From Aphanomyces cochlioides (lineage: Eukaryota > Oomycota > Saprolegniomycetes > Saprolegniales > Verrucalvaceae), in NCBI GenBank assembly GCA_019828595.1, contig JAHQRK010000018.1:558001-622000 (forward strand): 64,000 nt of DNA, in the 5' to 3' direction. The notes under the pieces were generated by a model, which did no database searches, was not told the origin of the DNA, and saw nothing but the letters and a program-made list of their open reading frames with translations. Each line of letters starts with the position of its first letter. Within the stretch, counting starts at the first letter, position 1. The position numbers and the translations under genes were made by a program. Below are positions 1-10,735 of this stretch, in pieces.

Positions 1-348
1 CTACATTGGCGTCGGGAGCTTCAAGTATATGTTCTACATGTGGCGATTTCGCAAAGTCATGGCGGCATCTCTTCCCAGCGTGATTGCATCTTGTTCGCAC
101 GCCGCGATCGCACTTGGTATTTGGCTGACTGCCACGGCGTCGTTCCTGGTATGTTCACTCTATCGAGCGTAGGGTAATTCAACGCTTCGATGTAGGAAAG
201 TATTCCGCTCGAGATGGACGTGCTGCTGCTGGAAGAGCCCTTCATTCAGTATCTGCCAAGCCGCATTGCCCAAGGCTTGATCCAGACTTACAACCTGCAA
301 CAAGACGAATACGACACGCCGACTGCACCACCTCCACGGCCTGCTTGA
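1..348 (+). CDS. 3' end of an unidentified membrane protein gene (two exons visible)
   Basis: The window opens inside a plus-strand gene. Exon sequence runs from the window edge to 148. A GT..AG intron at 149-195 follows, and translation resumes at 196 and stops at 346-348. The 99 visible residues begin with a short aromatic/basic stretch (YMFYMWRFRK) and a probable membrane helix (ASCSHAAIALGIWLTATASFL). The tail is hydrophilic and acidic and ends in a Pro-rich end (TAPPPRPA). The intron length of 47 bp matches other introns here. I do not recognise the family; most of the protein lies outside the window. The gene converges on NDUFA2, with 92 bp between the two stops. Confidence 0.6.
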
Positions 349-440
349 TCGTTCTAATGCAACCAACCACGATCTCTTTTATTGTTTTGAACGAGTTGTT
401 TTTGCCATCATCATGTTACGCATGTCAATTGCAGGGCTAC

Positions 441-963
441 TTATGCTTCCACCTTAAAGTCGGGGTTGCGGCGGATCGTCTTGCCGTCCCACGTGATGTT
501 AATTGGCGGGTATTCATCTTCGCCAATGCGGCCATCAACAATGGGTTCCGCCAACAAAATGTCGCTTTCAGGCGAGCGCGGGGTCGTTTCGCCAAATTGG
601 GTCAATTCTTTCAGCATACGCACAATGTCGTCGGCGCTCTTGTGCTTGACATACACTTGCTGTTCAACGCCCCAATCTATCCATGACGCAACGTCACGCG
701 TTGTCAGGCCGCATTAGACATACCATATCGTGCATACACAAATGGTTCGACGCCTTCGGCTTCACGGTACACAAACGGAGTGCGAGGATTCAACATCTTG
801 AGCTCGGCATAATTGCGACGGAAAAACTTGCTGAGAATCATACGTTAGCCGACTTTCAGCTGTTAGGATAGACTTACCGAAGACCCGTGCTGCTGTCCGA
901 GGTCGTGCATGCCACGATGCGGATCTCTTGGATGTTGCGGGAAATCTGGGCTCGCCAACTCAT
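441..963 (-). CDS. NDUFA2: NADH:ubiquinone oxidoreductase subunit A2 (complex I B8 subunit)
   Basis: Accessory subunit of mitochondrial respiratory complex I with a thioredoxin-like fold (L51/S25/CI-B8 family). Exons on the minus strand are 963-878, 830-724 and 676-441, with two 47-bp introns; phases join cleanly to give 142 aa. The protein starts MSWRAQISRNIQEIRI, the usual B8 opening. It continues with FFRRNYAELKMLNPRTP and the hallmark GVEPFVYARYDWG. After about 95 residues it has an extra acidic tail (residues about 100-142) longer than in the roughly 100-aa animal subunit. That extension is the only unusual point. The start is fixed by the MSW motif. The upstream flank holds a cluster of TATCCGG motifs. 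Confidence 0.9.
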
Positions 964-1066
964 GCTCCGCCGCTCCTTCTTGTTGTGCAGACTGGTATCC
1001 GGATACGCCAGGCACTTCACTTTTTGCACCACAAAGCATCGACCAATCAAATACGAAAAGCATCAA

Positions 1067-1340
1067 TATCCGGATAACCACGTAATCCGATTAAATAAAC
1101 GGATTATCCGGATGATTTGTGTAATCACCTGGGAACGAAGAGCATTGCAATTTCAAGTGATTTCATTGCAGGCGCTTCGTATTGACTATCTGCATATTGT
1201 ACCATACAGGTTTCATTTGAAGTTCTTGTCTTGATAATGAGAAAGAGCACAAGCATCCCTGAAATTTCTCTATTTATTCCGCACGGATAATTATCCGGAT
1301 GCAATAGGAAGTTGACCGGATACGACTGATATTATCCGGA
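1067..1340. promoter_or_regulatory. Cluster of TATCCGG(A/T) motifs upstream of NDUFA2
   Basis: At least four near-identical motifs lie upstream of the NDUFA2 start: a perfect palindrome TATCCGGATA at 1067-1076, TTATCCGGAT at 1104-1113 and 1291-1300, and ATTATCCGGA at 1331-1340. Looser copies (AATCCGATTA at 1084) lie between them. The rest of 964-1453 shows no coding signal. The same motif recurs upstream of two other minus-strand genes in the window (7371-7410 and 27791-27903). A promoter role is inferred from that recurrence. Confidence 0.45.
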
Positions 1341-1453
1341 TGATGCTTGTTGATGCTTGTCAAGAAGCAAAAGCATGAGCGGTGGGCAAGGTTGGTCGAT
1401 GCTCAGCATTCCCTTGGAGGATGGACTGCACAAAGCATAGACTTTCGATAAGT

Positions 1454-3849
1454 TCACCGAGAGGCAGGCTGTGTGTTTGGGAAATTGGGTTTGGTTGACG
1501 GGCGGACTGTCTGGAGAAGCACACTGACAGGATTCTCCTTGAAGAAGGCCAGGGCAGAGTCTTGAGTGATAAATAAAGTAAATGCATCTCGCGTCGCATG
1601 CTTTGTTGCAAGCTCGTTGGCAACCAGCCAGTCCACTTCGCGGCGAATTTCATCGAGGGTTTTTTCCATCGAATAGCCAAAATGGTGCACAAATTCACTG
1701 TACACACGGTGGACAGACTTGAAATCGTATACACCTTGGATGCGGTAATACTCCATCACCGCCGCATAAATAATGATCTACCACGAGCTTAATTGCCATC
1801 TCCAAAAGTCGATTTGTACCTGCTGAACACGAGGAAGACATGCCAGGATGGTTCGTGGTCGAATCTCCAATGAAATATTCTTGGCTGCCTTCAGGATGCC
1901 ACCGACGGTGAGCGTGCCATTTGCTTCAAGGGCACAGTGACACAATCCCACCGCCACCGAGGCATCGCCGTCCAATGCATGCGCCACGAGCCGCGCGACA
2001 AATGCCATTTCGTCGAATGGTCCGAAATCCACAAGACGCGCCGCAAGGATATCGAAGATCGCTCCATATCCATACGGCGACAGCGTGATGACATGGCTGA
2101 GGAAACCGAGGCCATTGTGAACATGCCGGTGGAAATATGACCCCGCATTGCCCGTGGTCGTGACAACCATGTTGACGATGGCGTCGTGTTTGCCGTGGAG
2201 CATCTGAAAAAGTTCGTCTAGAGGTTCACGAGCATGAAAACGGAGATTGAGTCCATCGATCAAGAGCAATCTACAGTGAAAAAGCAAGTCTCAACATTTT
2301 TGTAGCTCAAGTGTTGGTGTACATGTTTCGGGGATGCAGCTTGGCTTGCATTATCTCGTCTTCTTCTTCATTGCCATCGCCAGGTTTCATTGAGACAGAG
2401 TTGAACGCTTGCTCGCACACAGTTTTCGCCGTCGTTTGCTGCGGATCAAACGTGCAATCGGCCATCGCGGCTTGAAAGTGGCTGGCCAAGTCGTCAAATA
2501 ATCCTTCCGTGACCGAATCATCCACGACGCGAGCGGTGCCGCTCATGGGGGCATACACGACGAAAATATCGTGTTTGGATTGAAATTCATGGATTCGCGA
2601 CCGTGCATAGAGCTCGAGGTATTTGAGCAATAAAGTCTTGCCACAGCCAGGAGGACCTTCCAGGGTTATGCATTCGTTCTGAGCGTCCTTGAAACATTTG
2701 TCGACAAAGTCTTGGAGCTTCCGCCACACATTTTCTCGATGCAATATCGGTGTGCTAGCCAGAGGTGGTATTGGCACTGCAGATGGCTCTAACTGCTCCA
2801 GAATGTCAGTAAGCGAAGGAGACTACACAGACCGTGGTAAGAAATGAGCACAACGAAGAGCGATAAACCTGTGGATGATCCATGAAGATGGCCGGCAGCG
2901 GCGGCAAATTAATGGTTCTTGGCGGCACAATCTTTGACACAATGGGCTTTGGTCTCTTGGGAGCCATCAGGGCGATCGGATCGATATTTTCTGTGGTCAT
3001 GGTTGAAGTAGGCGAAGGCGGAGCTTGAAGAACGATCTTGTCTCGAGAAAGAGCACCAGATCGAGATGCCGGACGCTTTCGACGCTTGTGTGTTATCTTC
3101 TCGTCATCTGAAGACGCGTTTGAGGGGCTTACGGGCCCTGTGGAGGGTGAACTTGAAGCTAGTGGAGGAGGCCGCAATTGCTTCGCCACCTTTTGAACGA
3201 GTGGTTCGTCATCTGATGTGTCATCTTCGCTGGATTGACTTGACGTGGAGGGAGCTCGTTGGAGACAACGCGCCTTCTTCAAGAGAGGTTCGTCGTCGGA
3301 TGAATCACTGGATGACAGTGACGGTGGTTCAGTCGTGCCATCCTGTGCATTCGGTTGTGTCTCTGCTTCTTGTCGAGTCTCAGCTTCGTGTCGTTCGTGT
3401 GCCCTATTCTTGCGCGCAACGTAGGGCCGCTTCGAGACTTCAAGGTTCTCCTTGATCTTCTTCATGAGTTCGGCATTTTGACGCACGTATTTCTCAAATC
3501 GCTCTTGCGTGAGAATGTAATCAACGTCGGCTTGGAATCTCGTGTAGTTTTTGCCATTGCACTTCCGAAATGCGTGAGGCGCTATATAGATGTACGAGAT
3601 GCCAACTTGGATCCATGTCCAGCCAAGATTGCCCATCGCGGCTTCAATCTCGCCAAACGCTATCGAGTCTTCTTGTTGTACTGGCTCGGCTTTATCTCGA
3701 GCTTTGGGCGTTGGTACACGCGAACGCCTCGTCGAACGTTTGCCCAATCCTTCTTCATCTGACTTGCTTTCTTTGTCTCTCGCTTCTTTTGTCCGTAGCG
3801 TCCGTCGAGGCCGTAGTTGAGCCGACGCTGCTTCTCCCGCTGTGCTCAT
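1454..3849 (-). CDS. Cdc6/Orc1-family AAA+ ATPase with a novel N-terminal module
   Basis: Probable replication-licensing ATPase. Exons 3849-2869, 2822-2323, 2270-1820 and 1777-1454 join in phase to 751 aa. Residues 1-327 are low-complexity, basic and Ser-rich, except for a compact module near residues 65-120 (GWTWIQVGISYIYIAP, then NYTRFQADVDYI). That module recurs three times in the 11117-13792 protein. The AAA+ core has Walker A GPPGCGKT at 383-390. Its Walker B is LLLIDGLN near 495-502: the Asp is present but the usual following Glu is Gly. A sensor-1-like TTTGN follows. The lid has GDASVAVGLCHCALEAN, resembling GDxRxxLDxCRRAxE of Cdc6/Orc1, followed by a winged helix beginning LPRVQQIIIYAAVMEYYR. 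The family call rests on these motifs. Cdc6 fits the linker better than Orc1, since no BAH domain is seen, but I cannot exclude Orc1. A short alternative 3' exon near 1360-1440 is possible. Confidence 0.75.
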
Positions 3850-4748
3850 TACGAAAACTACGGCAATAAAAAGTGCCCATCAAAATTGCTGGTTACCTAC
3901 ACCCTAATTAAGTACGCATTTCAAACTTTAGTCACGACTTGGAAGCGCGGCAAATCCTTGGATTCATGAAGCTTCCAAGAGACCCAGGAGGAAGTATAGC
4001 CTCCGAGAGCTTGATTCTCAGTCTATGCAGTCTACGTGCCGCGATGTTCGGCCTTCTTCCCGTCTTCTCGCCGTGCTGAGCAACATCTCAACGAGAAATG
4101 ACACATACATTCAAGCTCATTCACTTTATGACTTGTTGCCTTCGAGACGGCAACAAACTGAGACTTTGCCGTGGTGAATGTCAAGAAGGCATTATGGAGG
4201 CTGGGATCTGTCCGTGGGAGCCCATTCTAATGGCATAACAGGTGCAAGGACGACAGGCGAGCGTCATCGAAGGTTCTCGAACCGACTGCATGCTCCATGC
4301 GGTACATTTGTGATAAATGAAGAGGGTGATAGCTTGACGACTAGTTAGAATTGCACCTGTGCAGCTGTAGACTTCTTTGACGCGCATCAATAGACCCCAT
4401 GGGCATCAATTTCTTGACGAAGGAATACACTTTGCGAGCAGCATGGTCATCGTATCCATCTATCTTCGTGTCCTAGTGTCATGCTTGGAATTTCGAAATG
4501 GCGTGTGTGCCCAAGCACCCCGCGACAACTATATCCACTCAATGTCATCTACTGGGATTGAAACTCTCACCTGGCAATACTAATTGCGTCCGTTCAATGT
4601 CTGTGGCCAAACGTGCTTGTGTCCTCCTCTGTCAACCAATGTCAAATACACAATGCCCATCATATCACTTGCGTCATCCGTCGACGAAATACGCTGAATG
4701 CCGAGTTAGCAACCTCTGCCAGTGGCAATGCGCGTACTTGTCAGTATA
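3850..4748. other. Intergenic region, no gene supported
   Basis: About 0.9 kb between the start of the Cdc6-like gene and the stop of the piggyBac-derived gene. The only open frames are short, overlap on both strands and lack splice-compatible continuations or recognisable motifs. It presumably holds the Cdc6-like promoter; no clear element was seen. Confidence 0.5.
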
Positions 4749-7359
4749 TTAAACGTTCACAAATTTCCCGTTGGAGGTTCTCGGTGACGTCAACCCTTCC
4801 TCATCCGTTCGAGGTAATATCCGTGGCGGTCCCCTGGACTGACCGTTGCCACTTGCGGAGGAGGACGCTGGTCCAGCCTCAGCCTGTGGTGTAGCATATT
4901 CGATGGCCTGGGCCATCATCAACGGTGGAAACGGTGGAGCATCTGGCTTGGGTGCTAGTGGAACGGACTTGCGTTTTGGTGAACCAGGCTCTGACGTGTC
5001 GTCGTCGTGACTGTTGGACTCGTAACTTGCCGCTGAAAACTTGGATTTACTACATTGCAGAGGTCAAGACATGAAAAAAGCAGGAAGCTTCGTACCTCTT
5101 GGAATGACGAAGTTTGTAGAGCCAATTGCGCCGCTGCATCCGGGCGCCCTTGATGAAAAGCTTCTGAGGCATGTAAAAGTTGTGAAATTTCTCCCAGCAA
5201 GTCCATTCGGTGTTTGGACACATATATGGCGCCGGCACGTAATTCTGGCGCACACAACTGCACAGACACACGTCGTGGACGTCGCAGTAGTCGGTCACCT
5301 CAGTCACACTCTTGGTCAAGCTTTCCCAACGACACACTACGCACTGTCGTGACTTGCACCGTGAGTCTTTGTCTTGTTTTTTCTGCGAGAATACTTCCTT
5401 TGATCGGCGGGGAACACAGCGTGGAGGCGATGCGACTGGGGGTGGAGCAACGTCAACAACCACAGGTTTGGGAATCCCGTCCGGCGGCGCGTACTTCCAG
5501 TCGCCACGGAGGAGCTCTTTGGACAGTTCGGCCGAAAAAGCCCACATCGACTCTTCGTCTTCACAAACGAGCTGTCGAGCTAAATAGCCATTGACTCGAG
5601 CAATGTCCATAAGATCAAGCAAAAGTCGGTGTGACCATGAATTCACGGGTAGAAACTCAAGGTGAAAGGAGCACCATCGCTGTAATCGTTGAAATCGTTT
5701 GTGAGTTTGTAAGTGCTCGGCAATCGATGCTGGAAAATCAGGATAGCAACAGTCAACGTTGGTCAAGAGCCCCAAGGCTACACGATTGTCTTTCCAAGTC
5801 GTGACAGCTGCAAGCCCATCAATTGCAGTTGCTGCCCATTGAACTGGGTGCTCCTTTTTGGCGAGGAGAGAGCTTGGCTCGCTTGCAAACGTACAAGTCG
5901 GCAGAGGCGTCGAGCCTAGACAGCGCCGAAGTCAATCGACGCTACAGTTGAGGGCTACAAACCTCGGTAGTAAATGCCATGGGCAAGGAGCTGTTGAGCG
6001 AGCGCGTGGCTTACAAATGGTGAATGTACATGGATGATTCGATGGCTGTAGCATAGTGGATGAACTACTTCAACGACATTCTGGACAAGATTTGCTGAAG
6101 AAGGCGCTTGAGGGGACACATAAACTTTAAAATTGGCCATGAGGCCTGTATCAGGACACGATGCAAAGACGAGCTGGACCTGCTTGTTGTCCACAACAAT
6201 GTGGCGTTCCCCAAGCGACGACACAAACACGTCGCGGCCAGGGACAATATACTTGCTGCAATTTCGCTGGAGTACTTGAATCAATGGACGGATCGACGTC
6301 AGAGGATCCGTTGGGTCTCGGAACTTGGACACTCGAAAGCAAGTATGGAGAAGATGGAATCGGGCGTAAGGGAGCACGGACTCCAAGCTCATGTCGGACG
6401 TATTATCCTGGTCATGTGTCCAGTAATCATGGAGCGATTCGTATTTGTGAACGAGGTTAATGTGGAGTAACACACCCAAGTATGTCATGACTTCGTCTAG
6501 GACAAAGCTTGTGGAAGGTGTGATGTGCTCTACACCACGTGGAAAACGCGTTAAGACGACAAATTGCGAGTTCTTTACCAGTCGAAATGCCATGCGTATT
6601 GGTCGCCTGGACAACATCGTTCCAAAATGTTAGTGGAAGATACGCCAAGAAGCTGGACACCGCGGAATGCTCAAAGAGATGCCGGTCGGTGGGTTTCACA
6701 AACATCTTGGTGGGATCACAGGGAGTCCCAAGGAACGATGGAGGATGCTCGAATAGCTTTGTCGGCGGGTTAAGAGGATGTGAAAGATTTCTGAGGGGGA
6801 GAGCAGCTTGTTTTAGTAGATTCATTTGCTCGACGTGGACTTGCATGTGTCTGTGAGTCCAATACGCTTCGTCATTGTCAAGATCCCATGGGATTTCATT
6901 GTGCCAATCTTGTGTCTCAGGTGAAATTGAGCTGCGCGTCACTAATTGAGGATCGGCCTGGATGTTCAAGCTGTAAAACATTTCTCGTCCTTGTGCAAGC
7001 GTGAGGATGTCCACTTCTGGGTTCAAGTGCACATAGTTGCTCAAGTTTTCATTTGCATGGATCGAGTTGGACGGATCAAAGTCTCGGAGGGCGTCCACTG
7101 GTAATGGAATCCACTGAATGAGGTAGACATATCGATGAGCAATCATCTTTCGCAGTACGAGGCCAACCAAGAGCTCAGCGCCGTCGTACTCACTACCACT
7201 CAACCATTCCTCCTCCTCTCGATAAAACGCCACGAGCGTGTTCTCATAGGGATCCTACTGATGTGAGTTGATATAGTGGACATATACTCTTACAGGCGTG
7301 GACTTTGCTTTCTTTGGCCCATGTGACGGCGTTTTGCTCGGCCGCTTGCTTCTCTCCAT
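4749..7359 (-). CDS. piggyBac transposase-derived protein lacking the catalytic aspartates
   Basis: Five exons (7359-7294, 7254-6579, 6529-5963, 5915-5096, 5049-4749) join in phase to 809 aa. The DDE_Tnp_1_7 layout is clear: FLAYLPLTFWNDVVQATN, then DEVMTYLGVLLHINLVHKY..YW, SVLPYARFHLLHTCFRV, RPLIQVLQRNCSKYIVPGRD, LAQQLLAHGIYYRG, TTWKDNRVALGLL and the C-terminal NGYLA helix. A Cys-rich zinc-ribbon-like tail follows (CKSRQCVVC..CDVHDVCLCSC). All three active-site positions are changed. The first, normally D-E after PGK, reads VFVSSLG. The second, normally DN before the Leu-rich helix, reads HVHSPF. No MGGVD-like third motif is seen. The frame is fully open and there are four host-type introns of 39-49 bp. 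I saw no terminal repeats at the gene ends. These facts suggest a domesticated gene rather than a live transposon. Two TATCCGG motifs sit just upstream of the start. Confidence 0.75.
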
Positions 7360-7370
7360 GACAAAACTTG

Positions 7371-7410
7371 AATTATCCGGACATCACTTGACGATCTTGT
7401 TTATTATCCG
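7371..7410. promoter_or_regulatory. Two TATCCGG motifs upstream of the piggyBac-derived gene
   Basis: ATTATCCGGA begins at 7372 and TTATTATCCG at 7401, within the 100 bp that separates the piggyBac-derived start (7359) from the aminotransferase stop (7460). They match the core found upstream of NDUFA2 and of the dioxygenase gene. The regulatory role is inferred. Confidence 0.4.
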
Positions 7411-7459
7411 GACGACACAGCCTTCACACATTGAAATCGACACTTTTGAGTTCTAGGAT

Positions 7460-8731
7460 TTAGTTGAAAGTCGTCAAGGCGCGGGCTACGGCAGCCATGG
7501 CGTCTCGAACGAGAGCGACTTGTGCTTGATTGCCCATGTGGCCAATTCGAAAGACTTTGCCGGCCAAAGCGCCATAATTTCCACCGCAAATGAGCCCTTC
7601 GCGCTTGAGTTCTTGGACGAATGCATCCCATGACACATGGGCAGGCACGTGGATCGCAGTAACAGTGGGAGATGTCGCCTGTGGAACAAGTTATTGAGCT
7701 CCACTTGTAGGGTGATTGAAACCTCAGGATTGCAATAAAGGGACAGCCCAGCTGCCGAAGCTAGTGCACGACATTCACGAGATGCTTCGGCATGACGACG
7801 AATAACATTGCCCAAACCTTCACTTTCAAGCTCACGACACGCTTGCAATGTGGCACGAATGGCTGGCCAGTTGTGAGTGTATGGCATGTACAATGGAGTG
7901 GAACGATTGAGTCCATGGAAAGGAGCCAATGCGTCATAGCCTTTGTACGCAACTTCCAAAATCTACAAGCACCACGTCAATAAATGCATCATGCATGTTC
8001 AAATATACTCGTTTCCAAGCGCGGTCCGAGACAGTGGTGCCTGCCAAGGCTGCAGGGCCAGACAGAGCTTTTTGCGGTGCAAGCAACCCAATGTCGATGC
8101 ATTCGGCACTCACATTCAAAGGTGCAGCAAAAGAGCTCGAGACAAAGTCCACCAAAAACAATCCGTTGGTTGTGTCGTTGCGAACTGCTTGCCCGATTCC
8201 TTCGAGGGAGTTTAAGACGCCTAAACGAAGCTCAGAAGGGGGATTGAGCTTGAGCCGTACCCGTTGGAGTCTCACAGTGGACCATAGTGACCAGACGAGG
8301 GTTGTGCTCCTTGATAGCTTCGATTACGGTTTGGGGATTGACACTGGTAGTCCAGTCACTCGCGACTGTGATTACTGTGGCACCGAGACCTTTCGCCATA
8401 TCGGCAAAACCCTAAGTGCCTGTCAAGCTGGGTAAACCGTGGACATACCGACCTCACCGTATAAGCCATTCGCGACACTCAATACGACATCACCAGGAGC
8501 CAAGACGCTCTTCATGGCTCCCCACAAGCACGCCATACCTTCACCAGATCCAATCGCGATCGATCCTTCAAACGAGAGCAATCGCTTGAGCGAGTCTTCA
8601 AGCGCAAAATAGTCTGCAGCAAAGTCCTCAAGCTCTACATCTGGCGAGCCAATGTCTTGAGCATAGACTTGTCGGACTTGCTCCGACATCTTCGTGGGAC
8701 CAGGAACCATTCGCAGCATCGATGTCGACAT
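7460..8731 (-). CDS. Class V aminotransferase, alanine/serine-glyoxylate type
   Basis: PLP-dependent aminotransferase of the AGXT/SGAT family, which moves an amino group between alanine or serine and glyoxylate, usually in peroxisomes or mitochondria. Exons 8731-8453, 8411-8261, 8220-8009, 7962-7723 and 7678-7460 give 366 aa, close to the family length. It starts MSTSMLRMVPGPTK with the family PGPT motif. Then come a GSGEGMACLWGAM PLP-phosphate region, NGLYGEGFADMAKGLGA, the HCETPTGVLNSLEGIG substrate loop, the PLP-ring Asp168 in LFLVDFVSSS and the Schiff-base Lys194 in APQKALSGP. The C-terminal domain ends FRIGHMGN near the terminus. I chose ATG at 8731 because upstream in-frame codons have no ATG. 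No PTS1 tripeptide is present (ends TFN). The gene is divergent from the S28 peptidase gene, with 295 bp between starts. Confidence 0.88.
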
Positions 8732-9026
8732 GTTTGAAGTTTCCAATGGTCATGGAACCACACCGTATTCATTCCCATTACAAATTTCCTATGAAAACTA
8801 TCATTGGGATAATTTCCCAGTCATTTTTCGTCATCAATAAAGATGACTTAGGCATATTAATAAATGAAATTCATTGTCCCAATAAGATTTGCTGTATTAG
8901 GAAATGTTCCTGATTGATAGGAATATGAGGAATGGTTCCTTTTTTAGTGGCTATCGTCGAGGATATTTCCCTAAGTGGGGATCAAAGCTTTCCCCGTGAA
9001 AATCTTCGTCACTTTTTTCCAGCATC

Positions 9027-10735
9027 ATGGCAGGTCGATGGATTCGATCGATCTTGCTCACGACTAGCGCACTTGCGATGCATCTCCCACCCGATCATGC
9101 CCGCGGTGGTGAGCTCTTTGCCGACTTGATCAAGGGAGCTGTCTCCTTTGATGTTTCTCCCCAAGCCCAGTGGTTTGAACAGCAATTGGATCATTTTACG
9201 ACGAAGGCGCCACTCCACTTTTCTCAGCGATATTACGTGGACGATCGTTTCTGGGGCAACGAAAACTCCAATCCGATTATCTTGTACATTGGAGGCGAAG
9301 GCTCGATGGACAAAATGCCCACGGGGTACATTGACGTCCTCGCCAAGGAACACAAAGCCAAGGTCGTTGCGCTCGAGCATCGATTTTACGGCAAGAGTAC
9401 GCCAAAAGATGATCTCTCCACGGACAACTTGCGCTTCCTGACTGTGGAGCAAGCATTGGCCGATCTTAATCATTTCATCAGCGAATACTCCAAAAAACTC
9501 GACACAAAGGGAAATCCTTGGCTTGCAGTCGGTGGTTCATATCCTGGCGCGCTCTCGGCGTGGTTTCGTATTGCGTACCCCAATGCAACCGTGGTTGCCA
9601 TTTCTTCTTCAGGAGTTGTGAATCCCATCTATAACTTCCACGGCTTCGATGAACAAGTAGGTCTTCATTGTGATGTCCCCGTTGATATTGATTGAATCAG
9701 GTTGCGGAATCTGCAGGACTTCCTTGCGCAAATGCACTTCGTCTCATCACTGCAGCTTACGAGGCTGAAATTGCAGCAGGACATGGCAAGGAAGTCAAGG
9801 GATTGCTCGGTGCCGAAGCACTTTCGGACCCTGACTTCTTCTACATGCTCGCAGATTCAGCGGCAATGGCCGTGCAATATGGCAAGAAAGACAAACTCTG
9901 CGGCCCAATTGTCGAAGCTGTTCAGTCTAACGCTTCCCTCACACATGTACGTCGTCACGACACAGCTGAACTGAGCTTCGTCTATGTAGGCATTTGCAAA
10001 CTTTACAATTTCAATGTACGGCCCCGCATTTGGCTATGGTTGCTTTTATGACACGAAATGTCTTCAGACAGACGTTGCCCGGTGGCCTGAAGGACGGTCA
10101 TGGCGATGGCAAAAGTGTTCCCAATTGGCATACTTTCAAGTTTGCTTGACCCCTCGATGCATGTTTATTGAAGCGATGAGTAGGTTGCCCCTCACAAAGA
10201 TAGCCTTCGCTCCGCTGTCGTGAATTTGGACTATCACGAGAGCCAATGCTACAAAATATTTGGTGACGTCGTCGATCCATCTGCTGGTGTGGCAAAAACA
10301 ATACAGCGTTATGGTGGTGACAGACCCCATGGTCACAACATCTTCTACGCGAATGCTGGGGATGATCCATGGCAACGCGCATCAGTCACGACGACGCTTT
10401 CGAAAGATCAACCATTTTACTTGGCCAAGTGCGATTTGTGTGGCCATTGCGGTGATCTCTCAGACGGCGTTGATGATCCGGCCCCTCGGCGATACCAAAA
10501 GGAGCTCATTCGACAATACGTGAAGAAGTGGCTTGCACCAACGATGTCGAAAGTTGAGTTGGACGAGATCTCAAAGATGTCCACTGAGTCTGGTGAATCT
10601 ATCTTTCCTCATGCAGGCCAAGTGTCGTTTATGGTCCTTTTGCCTATAATGTGCCTTTTTGTTGCATTCAAGGCCGTCATGCATGTCGACTTAGTTCGTG
10701 ATATGTCTGACTCGGTTCGCACGAGTTTATTGTGA
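9027..10735 (+). CDS. Serine carboxypeptidase S28 family (Pro-X carboxypeptidase / PRSS16-like)
   Basis: Secreted or lysosomal peptidase of the S28 family. Exons 9027-9656, 9701-9946, 9990-10139 and 10184-10735 join in phase to 525 aa. The N-terminus (MAGRWIRSILLTTSALAMHL) looks like a signal peptide. The mature part begins with the usual WFEQQLDHF. The nucleophile is Ser171 in GGSYPGALSAW. The WxW(Q)KC..YFQ segment falls at the exon 3/4 join. The acid is in NAGDDPWQRAS and the His in CGHCGDL. A hydrophobic stretch close to the C-terminus (VSFMVLLPIMCLFVAF) may anchor it in a membrane, which is not typical of soluble S28 enzymes. The ORF before splicing is interrupted by three introns of about 44 bp. 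Confidence 0.88.

Noticed and set aside
1360..1453. Extra 3' exon for the Cdc6-like gene
   Set aside because: A weak splice to this region exists, but the stop at 1454 already gives a complete winged helix and no family sequence continues in it.
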